NCBI GenBank assembly: GCA_011524845.1
Contig: WTJL01000129.1
Span: 11,220 to 16,223 of the forward strand
DNA: 5,004 nucleotides
Source of the DNA: Flavobacteriales bacterium
Lineage (GTDB): Bacteria; Bacteroidota; Bacteroidia; Flavobacteriales_D; Sanyastnellaceae
Direction of reading: 5' to 3'
A model generated the notes under the pieces. The model did no database searches, was not told the DNA's origin, and worked only from the letters and a program-made list of their open reading frames with translations. Each line of letters starts with the position of its first letter. Positions within the stretch are counted from its first letter, which is position 1. A program made the position numbers and the translations under genes. Positions 1-5,004 of this stretch are shown in pieces.

Positions 1-359
1 CGCTGCTGTTCCGGCGACAAACATCCCCGCATGGCGGCGGTTCGTTCGCTTCGGCACCGGCCAAGTTCCATGCGGATGTCGCCGAGGGCGGCGAGCAATT
101 CTGCCTCCGCGATGGGGGCCGCCTCCAAGCTGTCTTGAACGGCCTTCCAGTGCGACAAGCAGGCGTCGAAGGGCAGGGCGGCCTTCAACACGGCCTGAGC
201 GTCGTCAGGGGAGAGAGAAAGCTGCATGGCCACATGTTGGGAGGCTCGCATCGACTCAGTCAACCCCAACGGAGAAGATTGTCCTGCGCATGCAAGCTGA
301 ATCAGCCACGTGGCGGCCAACCCCATGCATTGCAACGCCATGGATCCAGAGGTCTTCAT
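1..359 (-). CDS. Small secreted helical protein, Spy/CpxP-like pattern (C-terminus cut by left edge)
   Basis: This leftward frame is open from an ATG at 359 to the window edge (119 full codons plus two bases) with no stop. Its ATG overlaps the TGA of the S41 peptidase gene (ATGA), which supports this start and suggests translational coupling. Residues 1-25 look like a signal peptide: Lys at 2, hydrophobic stretch at about 12-24, and an A-C-A site at 23-25. Cys24 is preceded by Q-L-A, a poor lipobox, so signal peptidase I is likelier than a lipoprotein. The mature part is rich in Ala, Leu and charged residues and looks all-helical. It has an 'LSLSPDDA' segment near 47-54, a 'LGDIRMELGRCRSERTAAM' helix near 92-110, and 'LSPEQQ' at 114-119. 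This order (Leu-Ser/Thr-x-x-Asp/Gln near the start, Arg-rich helix, then LSPEQ) resembles periplasmic Spy/CpxP-type chaperone or metal-sensor proteins. That is pattern inference only. Cysteines at 67, 102 and 113 remain after cleavage. Confidence 0.72.
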   Translation of the reverse strand, partial: MKTSGSMALQCMGLAATWLIQLACAGQSSPLGLTESMRASQHVAMQLSLSPDDAQAVLKAALPFDACLSHWKAVQDSLEAAPIAEAELLAALGDIRMELGRCRSERTAAMRGCLSPEQQ

Positions 360-1861
360 GGTTGGAAGTTGTTGATCCAGTCGTCTACGGTCTGCCCCAA
401 AGGGCCGTTTCGACGCCACATGGCGGGGATATGAAGGTCCGGTTGAATGGGGCGAGAGGTGGCCCAGTTGTCGCTTGGTTCAGCCATGTAGACGGCCGTC
501 GACAAGCTCACGACGATTCCAGAAAGGGGGAGCCGTCGGATGTAGGGATTGCCCATGGTGCCGTTCTGCGGCCCCATGCATGGCTCTCCAATCAACGTGC
601 CCCGTCCTGAAGCCTGAACCGCCCCGGCAAAAGACACACTGGCCGATGCCGATTCGCCGTCCATCAACACGGCCACGCGTCCTCGAAATGCATGGGGACT
701 GCGTCCCTTTTTGGGGAAGAACAGGGTGTCTGTCTCACCCAGAGGAAGGGTGGCCATCGTGTAGATGTACTTCGCGTCTGCAGAGTGGTCTTTGTGTTTG
801 TCCACCCACCGCTTGCGAAGGCGCTTGTAGTAACGGCCGTTGGCACGTGCGGTGATGGTGCTTTGTTTGGCCACCAAGGCATAGGGGAGATGCCGAGGTT
901 GGGTGGCGATGTGGCGCCAAAGGGATTCCATGCGGGGCGATTGCCCACCGGGATTGCCGCGCAGATCGATGATGACGGGACAATTCAAGTCTTTGGCACG
1001 CTCGAACCCTTTGGCCAAACGCCGGTGAAAGCGACCCCAAGGTCCGTCGGAGAACGACGTGATTTTTACCGTAGCCGCGCCAGGCCAGTGGGTCTGGATC
1101 CTCCGGGCATGTCCCGTGTCCAAGAGCCTTTGGTCTTCTCTTGCGTAACGACGGTCGTCTTTGGGGGTCAGCCGAGTGCCGTCGGGGAACGACCAATCCA
1201 CGACAGGTCGTCGGGTTGAAATGCTGGCCCACGCCCGTCGGGCTTGTTTCCAAGACACGGCCTCGAAGGAGACTGTTTGGGGCAACAACGTGGTGGGGTC
1301 CATCCAGGTCACCGCAAGCCTTGAGGACCGAGAGGTTCCCAAGACCCAAGGCGTGATGTTGTGCGCCGCGGTTCGCGAGGTAGGGCCTGCGCTTGGACCT
1401 TCCATCGTGGACAACTCCATGGCGTCTCGGACCACGCCATCGGCGCTTCGACCGTTCAGCGCCAACACCCGAACGTCTTCTGGGAGGCCTGGCAATCCGG
1501 AGTCCAACACCCACAGGGCACCTCCTTCAATGGCCCAACGGATGGGGAGGGTGCCGTATGTGCGCTCGACGTCCCAAATCCAGTCGTACGCAGAAACGGC
1601 ACTGTGGCTGTCTTGGAGCACTTGGAGCTGGGCGTTCACCAATCGGATGCGTTCCATGGAGGACGCGGTCATCCACTTTTCTCGGGTTTGGTCCAGTGAG
1701 GTCAGCCACGCTGTCTCACCGCAACGCAGGAAAGGGTCCGGATGCATGGACCTGACCCAAGAATCCAAGGAGTCGAGGTCGTCTTGACTGTGCACGGGGT
1801 GCACGGCCAAGCTCGTGCTCAGCAGCCCCAGGATCGCCCATTGAACCAAGCCTTTGTGCAC
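356..1861 (-). CDS. Secreted S41-family (C-terminal processing-like) peptidase
   Basis: A 501-residue protein starting at a GTG 3 nt after the paaZ stop. Residues 1-25 form a signal peptide (hydrophobic LVQWAILGLLSTSLAV, probable cut after V-H-S), so it acts in the periplasm or outside the cell. 'LQDSHSAV' at 82-89 matches the conserved D-x-H-T/S region of S41 enzymes. Residues 104-145 (LPIRW...LNGRSADGVV) look like the PDZ-like part of Bacteroidota S41 proteins. 'PVIIDLRGNPGG' at 295-306 is the hallmark S41 motif. 'VLMDGESASASVSFAGAV' at 398-415 is the nucleophile region. By alignment with E. coli Tsp from memory, Ser406 is the catalytic Ser. The end 'RPIQPDLHIPA' followed by 'TVDDWI' matches the usual S41 C-terminus. 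The Lys expected 25 residues after the Ser in Tsp/CtpA is Pro431, within 'GEPCMGPQNG'. A Ser-His-Glu mechanism of tricorn type, or loss of activity, is possible. Substrate is unknown. Confidence 0.85.
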   Translation of the reverse strand: MHKGLVQWAILGLLSTSLAVHPVHSQDDLDSLDSWVRSMHPDPFLRCGETAWLTSLDQTREKWMTASSMERIRLVNAQLQVLQDSHSAVSAYDWIWDVERTYGTLPIRWAIEGGALWVLDSGLPGLPEDVRVLALNGRSADGVVRDAMELSTMEGPSAGPTSRTAAHNITPWVLGTSRSSRLAVTWMDPTTLLPQTVSFEAVSWKQARRAWASISTRRPVVDWSFPDGTRLTPKDDRRYAREDQRLLDTGHARRIQTHWPGAATVKITSFSDGPWGRFHRRLAKGFERAKDLNCPVIIDLRGNPGGQSPRMESLWRHIATQPRHLPYALVAKQSTITARANGRYYKRLRKRWVDKHKDHSADAKYIYTMATLPLGETDTLFFPKKGRSPHAFRGRVAVLMDGESASASVSFAGAVQASGRGTLIGEPCMGPQNGTMGNPYIRRLPLSGIVVSLSTAVYMAEPSDNWATSRPIQPDLHIPAMWRRNGPLGQTVDDWINNFQP

Positions 1862-1864
1862 GTC

Positions 1865-3943
1865 TTAAAGGGCGTCGGGTCCTTGATCCAATTTCTTCAC
1901 CATGGTCAAGATGGTGGCGATGGCCACCACGTCGCCTTCGTGGTCGTCGACCTCGACGCGGTAGCGCACAATGCCTTTGGCGACGTCCTCGGGTTCGCGA
2001 CGTTCTTGGGCAATCTTCTCAACCACGGTCAGCTTGACCCCGATGGTCGTGCCAGGGTAGACAGGCTTGGTGAACCGGCATTCGTCGATGCCGTAGTTCA
2101 ACAGCACAGGCCCTTTGCGCGGTTCCACAAACAGACCGGCAGCTTTGCTCAAGATGTAATAGCCATGAGCCACCCGACCTTCAAACATGGTGCCGTCGAG
2201 GCTCGTTTCGTCCACATGGGCGTAGAAGTGGTCTCCACTGACGTTGGCAAAATTGACAATGTCGGCTTCTGTGACGGTGTGGCGGGCTGTGGTCACGGTG
2301 TCGCCCACCTCAAGCTCTTCAAAGTGCTTGCGGAAGACGTGGGGTTCGCTTTCAGGACGGGCCGCACCTGGCTGGTATTGTTGCGTGATGGCACTGAGGG
2401 TGGTGGGGTGGCCCTGAATGGCCGTGCGCTGCATGTAGTGCTTGATGCCTCGAAGCCCTCCCATTTCTTCTCCGCCTCCCGCGCGTCCAGGGCCACCGTG
2501 CACGAGCAAAGGCATGGGGGATCCATGGCCGGTGCTCTCTTTGGCACATTCTCGGTCGAGCACCAAGATTCGACCATGCATGGGCGCAGCTTCTCGAACG
2601 AAGGTCGCGGCGGCTTGGCGGTCGAAGGTGGTGATGCTGCAGCACAAGGATCCTTTGCCTTTCGCGGCCAAGGCCACGGCCTCTTCCAATTCTTGGTAGG
2701 GCATCAGGGTGCTGACAGGGCCAAAGGCCTCGACGTCGTGCACCGCGGTGGCGTCGTGTGGCCGTTCGTGACGCATGAGCATGGGAGGGAGGAAGGCTCC
2801 GACCTCGGGGTTGGCGCCCACGACCTCTGCTTTTTTGGTTCCCCCAAACACGCATTCTGCTTCCGCTTCAATGCGGGCAACTTGCTCCAACACGTCGTCG
2901 CATTGCGCGCGTCCGACCAGCGCCCCCATGCGCACTCCGTCGACCTGAGGATCGCCGATGGTGGTTTTTCCCAATTGCGCCACGAGGGCGTCTTGGACGG
3001 CGTCCATGGCATGGGCTGGCACAAAAATGCGCCGGACGGCAGTGCACTTTTGGCCGCACTTCACGGTCATTTCTTTGCGCACCTCTTTGATGAAGAGGTC
3101 AAATTCAGGAGTGCCTGGGACGGCATCGGGGCCAAGAATGGCGGAATTCAGAGAGTCGGCCTCCATGTTGAAAGGCACTGCGTATTCTGTCATCCGGGGA
3201 TTGGCCTTCAGCTTTTTGCCCGTGGCCGCGGACCCCGTGAAGGTGACCACGTCCCGTTCATCGACGAAATCCAAGATGTTTCTGGCCGACCCGCAGACTA
3301 GCTGAAGCGCTCCCGGAGGAAGGATGCCACTGTCGTGAATGGCGGCCACCACGGCCTCCGTGAGAAAGGAGGTGACAGTGGCCGGTTTGACGATGGCGGG
3401 CACCCCAGCAAGCCAGTTGACCGCCACTTTTTCCAGCATGCCCCACACTGGGAAGTTGAAGGCGTTGATGTGAACGGCGACGCCTTGCTTGGGCACCAAC
3501 AAGTGATGTCCTCCAAACGTTCCTTCCCGCCCCAGAGGCACAAAATCTCCATCGGTGGCAAAAGGGGTGTCTGGAAGCTTTCGTCGAAGTGAGGCGTTGG
3601 CGAACAAATTGCCAATGCCTCCTTCAATGTCAATCCAAGAGTCTGCGCGGGTGGCCCCAGTGGCCCAGCTCACGTTGTAAAAGTCCTCCTTCATGCCGTG
3701 CAAGTGGAGGGCCAAACGCTTCAACATGCGTCCCCGTTGTTGGAAGGTCATGGACCGCAGGGCAGGTCCTCCCACCTCACGGGCGTAGACGTACGCAGAT
3801 TCCAAATCCACCCCTGAGCTGTCTGCATGGGCAATGACCTCACCGCTGATGGCGTTGTAAAGGGGGGTGCCTTCGCTGTCGCCGTGCACCCAAGTGTTGG
3901 AGAGTAGGTTGCCGAGTTTGTTCATGGTTGTGCGTCGTTCCAT
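1865..3943 (-). CDS. paaZ: Bifunctional PaaZ: oxepin-CoA hydrolase / 3-oxo-5,6-dehydrosuberyl-CoA semialdehyde dehydrogenase
   Basis: A 692-residue two-domain cytoplasmic enzyme matching E. coli PaaZ (681 residues) end to end by eye. In the aerobic phenylacetyl-CoA pathway the MaoC domain opens the oxepin-CoA ring by hydrolysis, and the aldehyde dehydrogenase domain oxidises the resulting semialdehyde with NADP+. The dehydrogenase spans about 7-530. It shows 'TGATRADSWIDIEGGIG' at 95-111, 'HINAFNFPVWGMLEK' at 158-172, the cofactor-loop motif GSAATG at 237-242, Glu261 in 'NMEADSLN', and nucleophile Cys300 in 'CGQKCTA'. 'KESTGHGSPMP' and 'HGGPGRAGGGEEMGGLRG' (468-499) are PaaZ signatures. The MaoC domain (about 535-685) keeps Asp571 and His576 in 'SGDHFYAH'. 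All key catalytic residues are present, so this is not the dehydrogenase-deficient type used in tropone biosynthesis. The longest ATG start is given; the ATG at 3925 (MNKLGNLL) aligns better with the family and may be the true start. Neither start has a Shine-Dalgarno. No other paa gene is in view. Confidence 0.95.
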   Translation of the reverse strand: MERRTTMNKLGNLLSNTWVHGDSEGTPLYNAISGEVIAHADSSGVDLESAYVYAREVGGPALRSMTFQQRGRMLKRLALHLHGMKEDFYNVSWATGATRADSWIDIEGGIGNLFANASLRRKLPDTPFATDGDFVPLGREGTFGGHHLLVPKQGVAVHINAFNFPVWGMLEKVAVNWLAGVPAIVKPATVTSFLTEAVVAAIHDSGILPPGALQLVCGSARNILDFVDERDVVTFTGSAATGKKLKANPRMTEYAVPFNMEADSLNSAILGPDAVPGTPEFDLFIKEVRKEMTVKCGQKCTAVRRIFVPAHAMDAVQDALVAQLGKTTIGDPQVDGVRMGALVGRAQCDDVLEQVARIEAEAECVFGGTKKAEVVGANPEVGAFLPPMLMRHERPHDATAVHDVEAFGPVSTLMPYQELEEAVALAAKGKGSLCCSITTFDRQAAATFVREAAPMHGRILVLDRECAKESTGHGSPMPLLVHGGPGRAGGGEEMGGLRGIKHYMQRTAIQGHPTTLSAITQQYQPGAARPESEPHVFRKHFEELEVGDTVTTARHTVTEADIVNFANVSGDHFYAHVDETSLDGTMFEGRVAHGYYILSKAAGLFVEPRKGPVLLNYGIDECRFTKPVYPGTTIGVKLTVVEKIAQERREPEDVAKGIVRYRVEVDDHEGDVVAIATILTMVKKLDQGPDAL

Positions 3944-4037
3944 GCGAAGGTAGCAGGCGAGGGGTGGATTGATGGAGAGGCTTGATAACTTCCAACGGAT
4001 GGTGGATGCGCTTGGCCCAGAAGCATAAAAGTGACGT

Positions 4038-4062
4038 CGTGCAAGTGGGGAAGAACTTGACG
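4038..4062 (-). other. Bulged hairpin in the predicted paaZ leader
   Basis: CGT (4038-4040) and CAAGT (4042-4046) pair with ACTTG (4055-4059) and ACG (4060-4062). This makes an 8-bp stem with one bulged base (4041) and an 8-nt loop. It has no U-tract, so it is not a simple terminator. If the leftward promoter is right, it lies within the paaZ 5' UTR. It could be a protein-binding site in DNA instead, or chance. Confidence 0.3.
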
Positions 4063-4069
4063 TGAGCTT

Positions 4070-4098
4070 TCGATGAACCTCGGATTAGCCTCGATGAA
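4070..4098. repeat. 8-bp direct repeat at two-helical-turn spacing
   Basis: TCGATGAA occurs at 4070-4077 and again at 4091-4098, exactly 21 bp apart, so both copies face the same side of the helix. They sit 27-55 bp upstream of the -33 TTG of the rightward promoter candidate, a usual place for an activator site. No regulator can be named. Confidence 0.3.
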
Positions 4099-4124
4099 AA
4101 AAAGAATATTTCCTGTCAAGTTGC

Positions 4125-4156
4125 TTGGGAATTTCAAATCTGTTTCTCTATCTTTA
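4125..4156 (+). promoter_or_regulatory. Candidate Bacteroidota-type promoter for the T9SS-protein gene
   Basis: TTG at 4125-4127, a 21-nt spacer, then TATCTTTA at 4149-4156, which matches the Bacteroidota -7 consensus TAnnTTTG except for the last base. It is the best rightward match in the intergenic region. It predicts a transcript start near 4162 and a 5' UTR of about 60 nt. The A-rich stretch just before the ATG (4201-4211), with no Shine-Dalgarno, fits translation starts in this phylum. Confidence 0.45.
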
Positions 4157-4165
4157 TCGCGAAGT

Positions 4166-4181
4166 CCACCCCTAATGGTGG
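4166..4181 (+). other. Short hairpin at the predicted 5' end of the T9SS-gene mRNA
   Basis: CCACC (4166-4170) pairs with GGTGG (4177-4181) around a 6-nt loop, followed by TTTT. It starts only a few bases after the predicted rightward transcript start. A position this close to the 5' end would fit an mRNA-stabilising hairpin. The stem is too short and the T-run too weak for a confident terminator. Confidence 0.3.
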
Positions 4182-4207
4182 TTTTCAACCTCTGATCCGA
4201 AAGCAAA

Positions 4208-4239
4208 CAAACCTATTCTTATGAAGAACCTTTTCGCAA
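4208..4239 (-). promoter_or_regulatory. Candidate Bacteroidota-type promoter for the leftward paaZ operon
   Basis: Read on the minus strand: TTG at 4239-4237, a 21-nt spacer, then TAGGTTTG at 4215-4208, which matches the TAnnTTTG -7 consensus at every fixed base. It is the only full match to this element I found on the minus strand of the intergenic region. It predicts a transcript start near 4202, giving paaZ a leader of about 260-280 nt. The element lies over the start codon and first codons of the opposite gene, which is unusual. Confidence 0.42.
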
Positions 4240-5004
4240 TGACCGCTGCCCTCATGATGGGCTTTGGTGCGACCGCCAGCAACGTTGAGCTGGTCGTCGA
4301 AGCTGTTGACAACAACGGCGCAGTTCCTGGCAACACCTACCGCGTTTACGCTGTGTTGCCTTCAGCACAACACTCGCTCCACGCTGTGTTCGCAGCAGAG
4401 GATCACGTGTTGAACGTGGCCACCACTGGTTCTTTCTTCCAGCACCAGTACGGCAGCTACTCTTCACTCGACATCAACGAGAGCATCGTGGCCATGGAGC
4501 CAGGCTTGGCGTTTGACAGCTGGGTGACTGTGGGTGCCAAGAACAGCGACGACAACAACTTGTGGACCATCGGCATCGACTACAACAACTTCCTCGCTGG
4601 TCAGGAATTGACCGTGACGGACGGTGCTTGGTTCGTGGTTCCCACCGACGTGCAAGCTGCTGCTGCATCTGGCAACAAGGTGCTCTTGATGCAATTGACC
4701 ACCGACGGCACTGCCACTGGTGTGTTGAACCTCCAAGGCCGCGACGGCGAAGGTGGCACGTGGCGCGCCCACGACTTGACGTTCACTTCGAAGGACGCCA
4801 AAGTCTTCGGTTGCACCGACGCTACTGCAGCCAACTACAACGCTGACGCAACCTACAATGACGGTTCTTGTGAAGGAGCTGCCACTGAAGGCCTCACCGG
4901 CATCGCTGCCGACGCCAAGTGGAGCATCTTCCCCAACCCTGTGTTCGAGAGCACGTTCAGCGTGAAGTTTGACAACAACCTCGTGTTGGGTGAAGAGAAC
5001 ATCG
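4221..5004 (+). CDS. Secreted protein with T9SS type A sorting tail (C-terminus cut by right edge)
   Basis: Open from an ATG at 4221 to the window end: 261 codons, no stop. Residues 1-19 are a signal peptide (MKNLF, hydrophobic core, A-T-A cut before Ser20), so it enters the periplasm by Sec. Residues 21-190 form a beta-rich region with many Gly, Asn, Asp and aromatic residues that I do not recognise as a named domain. 'FGCTDATAANYNADATYNDGSC' at 196-217 is the Cys-bracketed module common in secreted proteins of marine Bacteroidota; Cys198 and Cys217, the only cysteines seen, may form a disulfide. 'WSIFPNPVFESTFSVKF' at 234-250 begins a type A sorting domain, which directs export through the outer membrane by the type IX system and is then removed. 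About 50 more residues would be expected beyond the edge. Codon use is very biased (20 of 21 Asn are AAC), suggesting high expression. The start follows an A-rich, Shine-Dalgarno-free leader. Confidence 0.9.
   Translation, partial: MKNLFAMTAALMMGFGATASNVELVVEAVDNNGAVPGNTYRVYAVLPSAQHSLHAVFAAEDHVLNVATTGSFFQHQYGSYSSLDINESIVAMEPGLAFDSWVTVGAKNSDDNNLWTIGIDYNNFLAGQELTVTDGAWFVVPTDVQAAAASGNKVLLMQLTTDGTATGVLNLQGRDGEGGTWRAHDLTFTSKDAKVFGCTDATAANYNADATYNDGSCEGAATEGLTGIAADAKWSIFPNPVFESTFSVKFDNNLVLGEENI
4809..4872 (+). other. Cys-bracketed GCTD/DGSC module within the T9SS protein
   Basis: Residues 197-217 read Gly-Cys-Thr-Asp, then Asn-Tyr-Asn, then Asn-Asp-Gly-Ser-Cys. This motif recurs, often in tandem and close to the sorting tail, in secreted proteins of Flavobacteriales; here there is one copy. 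Its Asp/Asn-rich loop closed by two Cys suggests a small disulfide-locked, possibly cation-binding unit. That role is inference. Confidence 0.65.

Larger units (their letters stand above)
3944..4220. other. Divergent intergenic region between paaZ and the T9SS-protein gene
   Basis: These 277 nt separate the leftward operon from the rightward gene. The paaZ-proximal part has GC content similar to the genes, while about 4075-4220 is clearly AT-richer, as expected for a promoter region. It holds one rightward promoter candidate, most of a leftward promoter candidate, a bulged hairpin, an 8-bp direct repeat at 21-bp spacing, and a short hairpin near the predicted rightward transcript start. A leftward frame starting at a TTG (4206) stays open across the region and stops at 3922, but it is not convincing as a gene. 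No tRNA or recognised riboswitch was seen. Confidence 0.8.

Noticed and set aside
294..304. Lipoprotein signal around Cys24 of the small exported protein
   Set aside because: The residues before the Cys are Q-L-A, lacking the Leu/Val/Ile expected at -3, while A-C-A followed by Gly is a reasonable signal peptidase I site.
735..1514. 259-codon minus-strand frame inside the S41 peptidase gene
   Set aside because: Arg/Pro-rich out-of-frame shadow of the peptidase; its residues show no domain pattern.
1742..3301. 519-codon open frame on the plus strand, antisense to paaZ and the peptidase start
   Set aside because: It is a mirror frame created by GC-rich codons. The translation is His/Gly/Val-rich with no family motif, while the minus strand there encodes an unmistakable PaaZ.
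4135..4142. Minus-strand CAGATTTG as an alternative -7 element for paaZ
   Set aside because: It misses the first T of TAnnTTTG and has no TTG partner at a suitable distance upstream; the element at 4208-4215 is better.
4166..4185. Hairpin plus TTTT as an intrinsic terminator
   Set aside because: The stem is only 5 bp and the T-run 4 bases, and it lies upstream of a gene with no rightward gene before it to terminate.
3922..4206. 94-codon leftward frame across the intergenic region, whose TGA overlaps the internal paaZ ATG at 3925 (ATGA)
   Set aside because: It begins with TTG, overlaps the paaZ coding start out of frame, has no recognisable domain, and changes composition sharply along its length. 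The ATGA overlap is suggestive but could be chance; conservation of the frame would be needed to revive it.
4464..4772. 102-codon minus-strand frame inside the T9SS-protein gene
   Set aside because: Antisense shadow of a clearly coding frame with signal peptide and sorting tail.

Overview
The window looks like chromosomal DNA from a Bacteroidota bacterium, most likely a marine-type Flavobacteriales relative with unusually GC-rich coding regions. Three things support this. The rightward gene encodes a secreted protein ending in a type IX secretion (T9SS) type A sorting tail and carries the Cys-bracketed 'GCTD...NYN...DGSC' module common in secreted proteins of this group. Both promoter candidates fit the Bacteroidota sigma-ABfr pattern (TTG, then about 21 nt, then TAnnTTTG). 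None of the starts has a clear Shine-Dalgarno sequence. Family calls come from reading the translated sequence and from remembered family motifs; no search was run.

Layout: positions 1-3943 hold three leftward (minus-strand) genes packed as one probable operon. In transcription order they are (1) a full-length bifunctional PaaZ (aldehyde dehydrogenase plus MaoC hydratase, 1865-3943), (2) a secreted S41-family peptidase (356-1861, GTG start, 3 nt after paaZ), and (3) a small secreted helical protein with a Spy/CpxP-like pattern (start at 359, ATGA overlap with the peptidase stop), which runs off the left edge. Positions 3944-4220 are a divergent intergenic region of 277 nt that becomes AT-richer towards the right. 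Positions 4221-5004 hold the rightward gene for the T9SS-exported protein, which runs off the right edge just inside its sorting tail.

How the parts may work together: PaaZ is cytoplasmic and catalyses ring opening and aldehyde oxidation in aerobic phenylacetyl-CoA catabolism. The two genes behind it encode exported proteins with no evident role in that pathway, and no other paa gene is visible. The operon therefore looks like a mixed catabolic and envelope unit whose logic cannot be settled from this window. The most notable regulatory feature is the intergenic region. The best leftward promoter overlaps the first codons of the T9SS gene, so the two divergent transcripts would share about 40 nt of complementary 5' sequence, and paaZ would have a leader of about 260 nt.

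I see no tRNA, rRNA, CRISPR array, insertion sequence or convincing terminator. No clearly undescribed system is evident; the findings are modest and mostly regulatory or contextual.
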